Shown here piece by piece: positions 10,801 to 21,899 of a DNA stretch of 64,000 bases. Under the pieces are notes generated by a model. The model saw only the letters and a list, made by a program, of their open reading frames with translations. It did not search any database and was not told where the DNA came from. Positions within the stretch are counted from its first letter, which is position 1; the number at the start of each line of letters is the position of its first letter. The position numbers and the translations under genes were made by a program. Source of the DNA: Aedes albopictus (taxonomy: Eukaryota; Arthropoda; Insecta; Diptera; Culicidae); the NCBI RefSeq assembly GCF_035046485.1, contig NC_085138.1:17923440-17987439 (forward strand), read 5' to 3'.

Positions 10801-11284
10801 ATTGGGCGCAATATTGAAGTCATTCTGTGTGGGCGTTTCAGTGTATAGGGCGCTGAAATTTGTAAACCTTGAGTAATCAGCTCTCATTTTACTATGGCAG
10901 CACCGATATGAATACAGTTACGAGTATTGATCTGAGGTTCCGAACTCGACGTTGCTTTACATTACCTACATACATTGCCATAATAATGTCAATGAGTGGC
11001 TACCGAGTTTCTAAGAGACTCACAGATTGAGGTTATGCAATATAACAATTCGTTGCTGGAACGAACAAAACTACTCTTGTGGACTTGACGGATTCAATTT
11101 CAGAACAGTTTGGAATACCTAGGTCATCCCAATATATCAGAAACTGTTCCATATTCTTAAAGAAGTCTAGTGAAATGCATATAAATGTAAACCATATCCA
11201 AAATCACTATTTAAGGCTCCTGATGTATCAATTATTTTGATTTTTTAAACTTCTTGTTGTTCAGGATGTTCTAGGGTACCAATG
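10801..11284. other. Non-coding stretch without recognised feature
   Basis: AT-rich, apparently low-copy sequence. I see no open frame, RNA gene or repeat that can be supported. Confidence 0.5.
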
Positions 11285-11292
11285 ACCTAACC

Positions 11293-11395
11293 CATGGCTT
11301 CCCAAACTGTGGGTCGCGACCCCCCAGGGGGGTCGCCGGCCTTCATTCAGGGGGTCGTGAGGAACAGTCGAAACTTTAACTGTAACAGACATTAA
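11293..11395. mobile_element. Truncated hAT MITE terminus (same family as 15150-15336)
   Basis: Starts CATGGCTTCCCAAACTGTGG, followed by GGTCGCGACCCCC, GGGGGTCG and TAACAGACATTAAATGAG. It is colinear with the first part of the complete copy at 15150-15336, then diverges. The right terminus is missing, so this is a truncated copy with no verifiable TSD. The terminal motif (CCCAAACTGTGGGTCGCGACC) is of the type known from SPIN-like hAT elements. Confidence 0.7.
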
Positions 11396-11464
11396 ATGAG
11401 AAACAAGTTGAGGAACCCTAAAATAACATGTTTTTTTTTCTAGTTTTGTAAGCCATTCCATCAC

Positions 11465-13560
11465 AAACTGGCACCACTGCTATCTCACCTGGAAATGGAA
11501 CATAGCGCTCGGTACGTGTACAGCAAAAAGGATACTTCCTCTTCATCTCGGTTGGCTATCTTATTTCAGAGTGCCATACCGTTCGTTCGGAGTGATGTGG
11601 TTTTCAATCCGTCACACCGGTGGTTACGCTCGGTTTCGAATCTAAGATCTTAATAGTCCTCCCGCTTGGAAGCGTCTCTTTTTGTCTGCACCCCCGTGAA
11701 CAAGGGAAGAAAAATTACCGCTTCCAGGAGGTGAAGGAGTTACCGGTGGGTGAGTGATGGATTTAATGGAATGTTTCGCGAAGCAGGACACATCGGCTTA
11801 GTCGGTGGCGATAAAATGGGTTCATAATCCGATTTGCGGTCGGCTGAATGGGGACGGTGACGTCCATTGTGGTCAACTCTGTTGGGGAGACAGACGATAA
11901 TGAGCCCCGGGATAGGATAATAAAGGTCTAAGCGTTGTGCTGTGGTGCGGCGATGTCAGAGTTTACTGTGAAGACTTTGTGAAGCATGAATTGAGCTTTG
12001 TTGGGAAACATCACGCCTGCCTCTAATGCGTGTCGCCCAAGGTGGATCAACGTTATCTTGCGACAAAATAAGGATGAGAACGGCGGTGGGTGGCAATCTG
12101 TTATGGTAACTACTACTCTCGGCGTAGCTACCGACCGATGTTGTTTGTGGTGCGAATTTGCATATCAAAGAAATGCGACGACGACAGTGCGAATGATGAT
12201 GATGCGCGCGTTCGTTGATGATCTCTGTAACACGGTACCGTGGGTAACCGCATGCCATCCGCAACAGGCTGCCAGCCCAAACTGAGACTGAAGTTTGCTG
12301 TGCTAATCAAATGTATTTAGCCAGGTCGATGTCATAAGGCACAAGTTCGAAACCTTAGAACCTTTGGTGTTCCTAGAGTTCTCAACTCGACTAAATAGTA
12401 GGAATCTTGAGAAAATGAATGTTTCACTTCAGCGGAAAACTACCATGTCACAGCAGGTCGACCTCTTTCGAGTCATGCAAATATGTTTTTCTCAGCTCCG
12501 CAAACCGAAAGATGGTTGATTTTCGGAATTATTTGTACCGTCAACTAGAGAAAATTGATTAGCTGAATGGCTACAGGCTGTTTTCTTAGATGGTACGTAT
12601 ACGAGAGCAGAACTACTTGAAATGATAATATCAGAATGTTCAACGAGACACTTGTGTCAAAGCATTACGACAATTTGCCAAAACTCAAACTGTCCTCAGA
12701 TGACGGTACCTCACGAAAAGTGTAACGTGTAACCCTACCCATTTGGCACTAATTTATGTTGACACCCTGGGAAAATATTGCTACACACCAAATGAGTCGT
12801 TTCTGTACAGTGTCGTTGAGCTGCTGCTCCTGACATCTAAACGAAGAAGTATGTAGCTGTGCAGCTTTCAACAACTACTGCTGCTGCTGCTGTTACTGTC
12901 GTTTGCAATGACGACGATGTTTGAGGATGGTTGCTTCAATAGCAAAGTACAAGTAAATACAAGTGTTTACAATTCTGAGACAATTTCAATGGTATTTGGA
13001 GTTGATGGAATTAGTTGGAAACAATTATCCGATTAATTGAAGGTGGCAGGGATGTTTTGATTCAGTAACCTGTTGAGTGGAAGTTTTTAAACATTATGAC
13101 GAGTGTTTCAGTAACTGCCCGGTCGATATTTTAAGCAAGTTGATTTCGTAACATACGAACGGATATGCTGGCAGGCGAAGCTCCCCACGATCATTCAATA
13201 AAATTGTATCTCTCATCGAAGGTCACATTGGTGGTGAGCTCGTTCCATGCTATTTTCATACATTTATTATCTTCATTTCTTTATTCCGATGCATTTTTGA
13301 CCTCAGAGTGATTTATCTCTTCACCAACAAATGCCAACAAGGCTACCAGCTCAACAAATGCTCCAAGGCTGGTGAATTGCGGTACTGACAGAAAGAGCTG
13401 AGTTCCTAAAAAAATTGTCTGGCGCATTTTCAAGAATATTTCACGTGTACTTAACGAAAGACATGTGAAAATGTCACTTAAATAAGATGTGTCCGACAAT
13501 CGCCCGCTTCGTCGTTTGTTAGTTAGCTTAACTACTTTTGTATTGAATTTTAGTAATATA
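11465..13560. other. Low-copy non-coding block
   Basis: Balanced-composition sequence with no degenerate array and no long frame. It contains a short CTG run at about 12878-12892. It could be intronic or intergenic host sequence, possibly with regulatory content, but nothing in it supports a gene call. Confidence 0.5.
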
Positions 13561-13561
13561 T

Positions 13562-13734
13562 TTTTATCGGCATTAACGAGATTTTTAGCCCTAGGCTAGT
13601 TCATCTCGGGACCCACACTTTACTTCCCTTCCGAAGAAAGAACTCACATTTTGTAAGTTTGTTGGGAGTGTGATTCGATCCCAGGTCCTCGGCGTGATAG
13701 CCAAGTGTTCTAACCATCACACCAAGTCCGCTCC
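13562..13734 (-). mobile_element. tRNA-derived SINE
   Basis: On the minus strand the element begins GGAGCGGACTTGGTGTGATG. A box-A-like block (TGGTGTGATGGTTAGAAC, 13724-13707) and a box-B-like block (GGGATCGAATCACAC, 13682-13668) follow at tRNA spacing, as in a Pol III promoter. The 3' region contains AGCCTAGGGCTAAAAATCTC, a tail shared with 49160-49225. TSDs could not be defined. This is a retroposon, not a tRNA gene: there is no cloverleaf completion and the body extends about 100 bp past box B. Confidence 0.75.
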
Positions 13735-14249
13735 ACGCTTTAATAATAATGAAATTTCCTTGCTGGAGTTCATCGGATTATTTTCAAGCAAACCCTTGAT
13801 AATGAGTGACGATGTTAGGTGAGATTTTTTTTTCAAGAATGTAAAATTTAGGGAAATCTTTAGGGAAAATAATAGTATTTCTGAAAATAATGCCAGAGAT
13901 TTGAAATTTAAAGTGCTTGCAGGACATTTTCTCGAAATCATTGAAAAACAGATGGTCCGGTCTGACTTAACGCCGACCATTTAAAGAATTAAAAAAATAA
14001 ACTGCATCAGCTAGAGCCTACATAGGCTGAACAATACTAGTATTAGATAACGGACAACACTTCCATTTCATATACAACAGATTTCAGATTGCCAATGAGC
14101 AATCTTAATAGGTTGGATTATATGAATTGAAAAGCTACTCGTCCGTTCAGTTTTTCGTTTATTTTTGAATTCCAAGTGCAAAAAGTGTAAGAAATGTAGC
14201 ACTGTGGCAAATGAACTCTTTAGGGGGGTAAGGGTCTTACATAAATGCA
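13735..14249. other. Non-coding stretch
   Basis: AT-rich sequence with no supported gene or element. Confidence 0.45.
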
Positions 14250-14865
14250 ATACATCGACATTCCAAACTAAAAATATAACAGATTGCACTTTTTTGTGTG
14301 GTAGAAAAATCGAATTTTCTCGGTGAAGAAGTTGTTCCGGAACACGAGGTAAACATAGAAAGTTGTCCTTTCAAACCATTCTTGATTTCCATTATCTAAC
14401 TTTTTTACAAAACTATCCCGTTTTCTAACAATTAATGTTTTCGTGATTTTTCCATACGATTTGACAGTTCTTGACTGCCATGCTTCCGTGAGCTTGAGGT
14501 GAGAATTTGAGAAAGTTGAAAACCGAGAGTAGCACAGATGATGCATTGAATGCCCGGTGGCGACACCATCGTTTGTATTCAATCCAGCGTCTCAGGTACT
14601 CTCGGTTGTCAACATTCTGAAACTTCCACCGCAAACTCACGGCAGAATCGTATGGGAATATCGCTAAAAACGTTAATTGCTGGAAAACGGGAAAGTTTTG
14701 TGGAAAATTAGTAAACTGAAATCAAGAATGGTTTGGACTGGCAACTTTTTGTGTTTACTTTATGTTCCGTAATAACTTCTTCACCGAGAAAATTCGATTT
14801 TACTACCACACAAAAAAGAGCCATCTGTTATATTTTTAGTTTGGAATGTCAATCTATTGACACGG
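14250..14865. mobile_element. Foldback / long-TIR MITE
   Basis: Arms at about 14258-14395 and 14718-14862 are inverted complements: GACATTCCAAACTAAAAATA on the left is mirrored on the right, and the homology runs on through the GGTGAAGAAGTTGTTCCGGA region to AACCATTCTTGATTTC. About 320 bp of unrelated centre separates the arms. No TSD could be fixed and no transposase is encoded. Confidence 0.75.
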
Positions 14866-15059
14866 TGATAGGAATAAAACTTTATTGAACTCCCCGCCCA
14901 ACCAACTCGTTTCACATACCACGTTCTTGCTTTCACGTTATAGTTTGCGACTGGGTCTCTGCCATACAAAGTGATAGTTCTAAAGCTCTGTTCGCTCGGA
15001 GTTTCCCACTGCTACCCATCGCTGTTCCTGAATTTTAATAAAAATACATGGCTTCCTGA

Positions 15060-15149
15060 GATTGGAGGTACCAGGATTACTCTACTATAAATTTCTCAAG
15101 AAAATCTTCTAGGCATTCCTCCATGAAGGTTTCTTTAAAAGATTTAAAG
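15060..15149. repeat. Degenerate short-unit repeat tract, T orientation (left part)
   Basis: Words such as TTTCTCAAGAAAATCTTC and GGCATTCCTCC. The tract is interrupted by the hAT MITE and resumes at 15345. Confidence 0.55.
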
Positions 15150-15336
15150 CAAGGTTTCCCAAACCGTGGGGCGCGACCCCCCAGGGGGGTCGCTGGCCTT
15201 CATCCAGGGGGTCGCGAGGGACAGTAAAATGTTTTACTATAACAGACAATAAATGAGGGAATCTCTATGGGGGGTCGCGAGAACTACGTCTGCTGGCAAA
15301 AGGGGGTCGCGCGACCTGAAAGTTTGGGAACCTATG
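15150..15336. mobile_element. hAT MITE (SPIN-like termini), 187 bp
   Basis: Left end CAAGGTTTCCCAAACCGTGG; right end, read inward on the minus strand, CATAGGTTCCCAAACTTTCA. A perfect 8-bp direct repeat ATTTAAAG flanks it (15142-15149 and 15337-15344), as expected for hAT transposition. Subterminal GGGGTCGC words occur at both ends. It is non-coding and must have been moved in trans. It sits inside a short-unit repeat tract. Confidence 0.9.
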
Positions 15337-15344
15337 ATTTAAAG

Positions 15345-15890
15345 GATTTATTCACAGAGATTCGGAGATTTCAGAAAATCCTCCAGGTAACTTTCACATA
15401 TTAGGATTTATTTTCTGTTGCTCTTTTAAAAACGATTGTTGGAATTTATTCAGAGGTTCCTTCAGACATTTTTTAAAACATTCTTTTATAAGAATTTGTC
15501 TAAAAGTTCCTCCAGGGGTTTCTCCAAAAGTTTCTTCAGGATTCCTTTAGACATTCCATTCCTTAGGTTTTATTCAGACCTTACTTCAGGATTTCTTTCA
15601 GAATTTTTTCGAAAATTTCTTCAAAGATTCTCTCAGAATTACTCCAGAATCAATTTCCTGGCATTTATCAAAGATTTTTTCAAGAAACTCTTCTGTAGAA
15701 AGTTCTCTAGTTCTCTCCAGGTATTCTTTCAAAAATTCATCCAAAAAAGTCACGCTTTAAGATGTTTCTTAAGTGGTTCTCTAGATCATTCCTCCACTAG
15801 CCAACAAATCTTTTCAGTTATTTTTCCTTCTAGTCATGTTCAAAACTATTTCAAAGCAGAATCAAATCCTTGTCAATTGAGTAAATTGTC
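15345..15890. repeat. Degenerate short-unit repeat tract, T orientation (right part)
   Basis: Words such as CTTCAGACATT, TCCTCCAGGGGTTTCTCC and TTTCTTCAAAGATTC. A 154-codon frame at 15436-15900 consists of Phe/Ser-rich repeat translation and is not a gene. Confidence 0.6.
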
Positions 15891-15894
15891 ACTC

Positions 15895-16265
15895 GAATAA
15901 GTAGCTGGGCGCGAAACACGAAAAACCCTGCAAAATTCCGCCAGACTGAAAAAATATCGAATGTCGGGTCAATTTTTATCGAATGTAGGACCACTGTTGG
16001 ACCAATATCGAAGAACTATTGTGTCTATGTTGGGTTTGGTGGCCTAAATAAAAATGGGTGAATGATAGGTTGATGTCGGGTGTGACGTCATCAATGATGA
16101 AAAAAGCTTTATTTACAACACCACAAATTTTGTTTCCTAGCTGGGGCTCACTCGAATGACATGTGCCTCGACTGAGGCTGGAGCTGATGTCAATGATCAG
16201 AGGCTATTTAATTGATATTCCGATGGTAAATGGAAAAATGAGTGGTTACTCAATTACTAAATGGA
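15895..16265 (+). repeat. Interspersed repeat family X, copy 1
   Basis: Shares an ordered series of blocks with 24350-24680: AGCTGGGC/AGCTGAGC, the CTGAAAAA...ATCG block, GTCGGGTCAATTTTTA, GTCTATGTTGGGTTTG, TGACGTCATCAATGATGA, AAAGCTTTA, CTAGCTGGGGC and AATGATCAGAGGC. Both copies have the same orientation. I cannot assign it to a class; no ORF or terminal repeat was found. Confidence 0.75.
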
Positions 16266-16385
16266 AAAATGAGTGGTATCTCAATTTCAGCTTTGAATGT
16301 CAGTTGATACTGACACTTTGCAGCACAGGTTGTTTCTGCAGAAATTTCTCGTGGTAACGAACTAGTTCATCTCGGTTAGAAGAAA

Positions 16386-17153
16386 CCCAAGTAACAATGA
16401 ATGCTGAACAGTGAGAGTATCAGCTGGACATTGGCTGGTTAATGATGGCAGTGGCTAAATTCAATGACAGCTGAATATTGATCTGAAGTATTGCTTGTTC
16501 AACCCTTTAATCAGCAATACATAGATAGCTGAATATCAAGTTAAATAGAAAATTATTCATCTCTGTAACCAGCTTCGAAACGTACACCAATATGCAGAAA
16601 TAATCATCTGTTTTTCAACCTTTAATCAAATATTTTTTGACAGCTGATCCAAGCAGTGTTTTCACAGAGTCCACATAACTTCTTCAGTCTCAATACAGCT
16701 TTAGTTCAACTTAAGTTCTTGATTATTCAGATACAACAAGCATTGCTCTTACTTTCGAGGGTATACATAAATTTGTGTGTGGTCTGGGTGATAAGGTGAG
16801 TGACTATAAATCAGGAGTTCAATTCCCAGATTTCAAATAAACTAATTTATACATTTCGAAGCATCTCTTCTGGAAATGGAAAGCGGCAAATCCTGAAAAT
16901 AAGTTTAAAATGGTTTTTTTAAATTTCAAACCAAATTCAAAAAATACAACTGATTGCTGACTAAGTGCATATTAAGCTTTAAATAAGTCTTTCAATGAAC
17001 CTTAAACCAGCTTAAGGTTGGATAAAATCACCAAAATTTAATGTTTAGGGGCTAAATAAAGGATTGTACATCTTTTGCTCAGCTTTTGTTCAAATGAAAG
17101 CTGCTTTAAAATGATTGGACAAACGATTATTCAACATCAAATTGTTACATGGG
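16386..17153. mobile_element. MITE-like element with CCCA(A/T)GTAACAAT termini
   Basis: Left end CCCAAGTAACAAT, right end the inverted CCCATGTAACAAT. Flanks are consistent with a 2-bp AA duplication, which is weak support. The interior is AT-rich with repeated CAGCTGA and TTCAAC words and no open frame. Confidence 0.65.
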
Positions 17154-17159
17154 AATCTC

Positions 17160-18060
17160 TTACTGGGATTTCTTAAGCCAATAGTTTAAAGGAATTTCTG
17201 AATAAATCTCCAGTAGAATCTCTGTAAAAAAAACTCAGAAAAGAATGAATTTCTAAAGAAATATCTGAAGAAAATTTTGAAGGGATGCCAAAAGTAATTT
17301 TCGATTACTATGCTGGATAAATTCCTCGGAAAACTCATGGTAGAATTTCTAGAGAAATTCATTGAAATATTTTTAGGAAACACCTAGAGCAATCTTTTAA
17401 ATATATTCTTTGAGGATTGTTTGAAGGTATTCCTGGAGCAATCTGTGGACGTATTTCTAGAGGAATACCGGAAGAAATGGCTAGATTAGCTTTTGTATAC
17501 ATCCATTGAGATATTTATAAAAGAAATCCCTAGGAATTGTTTCAAAATAAATTCCTTAAAGAATCCAAGCAATAATGCTTATAGTTATCCTAAGAGTAAA
17601 TGTCGGACAAGTTTGTCGGGGTATACGTGGAGGAATATCTGGAAGAAATCCTTATGGAATCTCAGGAAGATTTTTTGTCTGAATCACTGAAAGTAATAAT
17701 GCAAAAATCTCTTTAGGAATGCCTGGGAGATTTTCTGAAACAACTGGTAGAGTTTATGGAATGATGTTTGATTTTTTTGCACAGAATACATGGAATCTGT
17801 ATGAAACTGTAATGGAATCGTCGGAGAAAACTTCGAACGAATCTCTAGAAAAAATTATGAAGTTATCCCAGACGGAGTTTCAGTAGGAAACATCAACAGA
17901 ATTCTTGAAGAGATTTCTAGAGACATTCTTAAGGAAATGTCCAAAAGAAGCCTCAGAGAAATTTCACAAAAAAATCCCAGGAAGGATAACTCAACAAACT
18001 ATCGCTGGTGGATTTTAAGATCAAATTCCTGGTGCAATTTCTAAAAAAAACCCTTAGAAC
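17160..18060. repeat. Degenerate short-unit repeat tract, A orientation
   Basis: Words such as GGAATTTCTGAATAAATC, TCTAGAGAAATTC and GGAGGAATATCTGG. Inverted relative to the tract at 15060-15890. No gene. Confidence 0.55.
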
Positions 18061-18319
18061 GATTTTGAAATGAATCTGTGGGATTCCATCCGGGCACTGT
18101 TTATGGACAAACAATCAGGAATATCCGGATACGCAACTTTAACCGTTCACCCACCGTAAAACTCCTCCTCTCTCTGACTCCGTCTAACACGTTATGCTCC
18201 ACACAACACTCTCAACCCCCAATTGGTGACGTGTGCTCACTCCTTTGACAGGGTTTATATGCATCTACAAGGTGCAACATTAGTCTGATGCTACAGGACA
18301 CCACAGCATCCATAGAAGA
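18061..18319. other. Non-coding spacer
   Basis: Sequence unlike the repeat tract on either side, including a CT-rich stretch near 18165-18180. No gene. Confidence 0.4.
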
Positions 18320-18600
18320 TTTTTAAAGAAACAATTGGATAAATTTATGGAGAAATCTTCAGGAAAATTTCTAAAAGAATTCCTGGAAAAATTTCTGAAG
18401 CAATGCTAAACTTCAGATTTACTGAAGAAATCGCTGAAAAACAATTCCGAAGGAATCCGTTCATGACTTCCAGAAAAAATTCTCGTTCTCGTTTCTGAAT
18501 CTACGAAGAAATTTCTGGGAAAGCTTTTTTGAAACTTTTCTAAAGGAGTTCTTGGAGAATTTTCTGGATGATCCGCTAGAGGAACTAGAGAGCCAACCGA
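18320..18600. repeat. Degenerate short-unit repeat tract, A orientation
   Basis: Same word set as 17160-18060 (AGGAAAATTTCTAAAAG, ATTCCTGGAAAAATTTC). Confidence 0.5.
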
Positions 18601-18831
18601 AAAAGTTCCTCTTTAACTTTGTGGAACATTTTGAAATCGTTTATAGAATTCGGATGTCGATATATAAATCAGCTTAACCAGAGAAATCACCCAAAGATAA
18701 CAATTATGAGGAATAATCGCAAAAAATATGAAGAAACTTTTAAAAATACTGAAATTAACCTAAAATTAAGCTTACCCTTTGACGGATACGCGTATTTCGA
18801 CTACCACTTGTAATCTTCCTCAGTGTCAGTT

Positions 18832-19826
18832 ATCCTTTGGTATTATTGTAGGTGACTATATGCCAAACAACTTTGTCGAAGACCGCAAAGTGATCCAACG
18901 TCTGTGAAAAAAGTTATACCCTAGGTAAAGTGAGGATAAACTTTATTGTTGTTTTTCTAATACATGTAAAGGAATAATATCAATAATGGATTCCTAATAC
19001 TTTGCCTCACTTTGCCTAGGGTATAACTTTTTTCACAGCCGTCGGATCACTTCGCGATCTTTGACAAAGTTCTTTGGCATATAGGGGGGTTAGGGGCATA
19101 ATGGACACCTGGGGCGAAATGGACACCCCTGTTTTTGCCGAAACCGTTGACTTTTATGTAAAACTTTTAATGCATAAGTGTAAGGGAACAAGTCATGGTT
19201 CTATTTTTCAAAAGTACCATATATTTTGCTCCAAAATAATCAAAATATCATTGAAATTGAAATGTGTTTTTCATATGGTGAAATTCTTATAATTTCGAAG
19301 CAGCATCAAATAAGGTATTACGAGTGTTGGAGTGTGTCTACCATAAAAACAAGTGAATTGTTCCCTTATCTACATGTATACGGAGATTTATCAATGGATG
19401 AAGTATTTTATTTTTGATCTGAATTTACCTAAAATAACAATTTTAATGTTGTAATCGATTCGGGGCGAAATGAACACTGGCAATTACGAATGGATGTACG
19501 CACATTGCATACTGTTAGGCGTTTATGAGAGTTTGAAAAAAATCAATCCGATTATTTTAGCCTAAAGTTTATTTAATTAACTTTGATGTTGTGTAAACTC
19601 GTCTAAGATGGAGCATTATATTTGTGGTATTGATCTCCGTAGCCAAATTACTTAACTGGTCGATGTAATAAAAAAAATAGCATAAAATATGTAGGAAACA
19701 AGTTAAAATTGCAAGCCAACTGATAATATGTTAAGTTTTTGTCTGTTATACAGGCCTAATGTACTCATTTGCTTAGGGTGTCCATTATGCCCCTAATCCC
19801 CCTAGTCCTCTACAATAATACAAAAG
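18832..19826. mobile_element. Palindromic MITE interrupted by a nested TA-MITE
   Basis: Left arm 18832-18935 (TATTATTGTAG, ACTATATGCCAAA, AACTTTGTC, GTGATCC, AAAAAAGTTATACC) is repeated as the inverted complement at 19003-19083, and the outermost part continues at 19805-19826. The right arm is split exactly by the 719-bp element at 19084-19802, so the outer MITE is older. The outer TSD is not resolved. Confidence 0.75.
19084..19802. mobile_element. TA-MITE (Tc1/mariner-type) with GGGGG-TTAGGGGCATAATGG termini
   Basis: The left terminus reads GGGGGGTTAGGGGCATAATG and then GACACC; the right terminus is its inverted complement with one difference. TA is present on both sides (19082-19083 and 19803-19804), as for IS630-Tc1-mariner insertions. 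GGGGCGAAATG(G/A)ACAC words recur inside. No transposase. Confidence 0.85.
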
Positions 19827-20079
19827 TGTTTATTTATTGAACACTTACAGCGCCACCTAGCGGGAAAATTCGAAAACTTAAAATTTCTGCATACATTTGG
19901 TCAAGTTTTCCCACACAAACTTCAAGCGTTTTGAGCGCCCCCTTAGGCACAACCGATTTTGCTCAAATTTTGAACGTAGCTTCTGGGACTCCAAAACAAC
20001 TAATAGAGGAGGTAAGACTTGGCATTTTTCGAAATTTTTGTTTTTCAAATAATCGTGGGCCACCATAATGCGCAGATTT
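19827..20079. other. Short non-coding interval
   Basis: AT-rich sequence between the palindromic MITE and the Tc1 relic. No feature recognised. Confidence 0.4.
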
Positions 20080-20400
20080 CGACGAAAAAAGTTTACTTTT
20101 CAGCTAGATAACGCCTCCATACACACCTAAGGAAACCTATACAGTAAGGAAACTATGCAGTGGCTACAGGACCATTATGTTGAGCTGCTCGAATGGCCTG
20201 CTCACTCCTCAGACTTAAATCCCATGAAAAACCTCTGGGGAATCCTGGTACGCAAGATTTATGCAGAGGGAAAGCAGTATGCCACCATCGATGAGTTAAG
20301 TGCTGATATTTCGAAGAGATGGGAAAACATTGAGAAATCAGTTATGGAAAACTTGATTGTTAGTATGACAAATCGTATTTTCCAAGTTAGGAACGGTTAA
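20080..20400 (+). pseudogene. Tc1-type transposase, C-terminal relic
   Basis: In one plus-strand frame: FQLDNASIHT (second catalytic Asp of a DDE transposase), then a stop (20128-20130), then WLQDH...LLEWPAHSSDLNPMKNLW. The last motif corresponds to SPDLNPIENLW of Tc1 transposases, but the catalytic Glu is Lys (codon 20227-20229). The interval between the Asp and this position is longer than the usual 34 residues, apparently through a tandem duplication of TAAGGAAAC-TAT-CAG at about 20128-20161. The N-terminal two thirds are missing. Dead copy. Confidence 0.85.
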
Positions 20401-20470
20401 GTGACCGATTATTGACATGTTGTTTTTTTTTAATTTTATTTTGTGTTATTTTGATACTTTAACGAATCTA

Positions 20471-21754
20471 TGACAAAAGGTCGAAGGACAAAAGGTCGAA
20501 TGGACAATAGGTCGAATAGGACAAAGGATTAAATAGACAAAAAATAAATTGGAAGATATGAAAAAGTGATCAGAAAACGACAATTAATATTCCGATAAAA
20601 ATAATACAACCAGTGATTCCAAAATTACTCAACAATTTAAAAAAAAATGCATAAGCTTATATGATGCAATTTATTACGCATTGCAATTCGAAATAAATGA
20701 CCATAAATGATAGAAAGTAATGCTATTGATAAGTAGAAAACAACAGCCTATGGGTAGATGAAGGGTGAATCATAGCTTGAAATATTGCCGTTTGAAACTC
20801 CAATCGCTATAATGGATTTAATAAAGCCAAACAGTCTATGAATTAGAGATCTCTGGGTTATGCTGATAAACCTGGAATTGTTAGTGGAATACCGTGTGCA
20901 TGTGCATCCTTTGACAGATACGTGTTTCAACCTCAGCTGTAAGGTCGTCTTCAGTGTCTTGTACTTGACTCGAGTCAAGTACAAAGGATGCAAATTCTTA
21001 GTGGAATGTTTAGGATAGAGACGAACCAGCCAAGGGCTGAAAGTCTCTTTAATAAAGACAAATCAATCGATCAATTCTTAGTGGGATTAAATGGAACAGT
21101 ACTTAACCCGATTTTCTATTTACTTAAATCTCTGGGTATTATATGATCAAACGAAACGAAAACGAAACCTATACAGTGTAAATCGTAAGAATCACGTATC
21201 AATCTACAAGGGGATGAACACTAGTCACAAGTAATCAATGAATATTTCTGCAGTATAGTTAGGAAGAACAGCTATTGAATAAAAGAAGGCAAAATTTCTT
21301 AATAAAAATAAGTACCTTAAGAGTCAATAATTATATCAGTAACAAAACTTAAAAGAACAGCCTATAAATTTAAGATGGAAAAATTCCTGAACAAAATATC
21401 AAACTAAATTGCCATTAAATACTACATTAACACAGCTTGAAAGAACATGTTAGTGGCTAAATGCATATGATTTCTATAACAGCACTATAATGGTTCTCTT
21501 AACCTTTCAGGACGCGTGCCATCAAGCAGCTGAAATTGCACCGCGCTGGCGCTGTATATGACGAGCGAGGTTTTTTGGTAGTGATGTACTTTTGACAACG
21601 GCGCGCGTCCTGAAGGGTTAATGAGTCTCATCAAATATTTTTTTGTGACACACCAGATGAGTACCTTAGTCTACTAGAAATTTTGTTCATTCGACCTTTT
21701 GTCCATTCGACCATTTGTCTCATTCGACCTTCTGTCCCATTCGACCTTTTATCG
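20471..21754. mobile_element. TA-MITE with GACAAAAGGTCGAAT subterminal arrays
   Basis: Both ends carry several copies of a 15-bp word (ACAAAAGGTCGAATG and variants) in inverted orientation: about 20471-20525 on the left and 21689-21754 on the right. TA flanks both ends (20469-20470, 21755-21756). The 1284-bp body is AT-rich and non-coding. It contains a copy of a CTTTGAC(A/G)GATACG-type repeat near 20920-20965 (compare 18777-18825) and a nested TTAA MITE. Confidence 0.8.
21503..21617. mobile_element. piggyBac-type MITE, 115 bp
   Basis: Bounded by TTAA on both sides (21499-21502 and 21618-21621). Termini CCTTTCAGGACGCG and, inverted, CCCTTCAGGACGCG. TTAA target duplication and CCYT-type ends fit piggyBac-like elements, though other TTAA superfamilies are possible. 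It lies inside the TA-MITE at 20471-21754, so it is the younger insertion. Confidence 0.8.
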
Positions 21755-21899
21755 TAGGTACGATTGCGACGAACCGAAACTGTACTGCCTTTTCCAGATT
21801 CCAGAAAGCCAATACAATTTCTGGTATACTGCCACCTACCAATGTTTATATATGACTTATACATCTTTGTATTAGAAACTCTGATTGTGTGTACGATTT

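Noticed and set aside
15436..15900. 154-codon plus-strand ORF
   Set aside because: Phe/Ser-rich translation of a degenerate repeat tract with no family resemblance.
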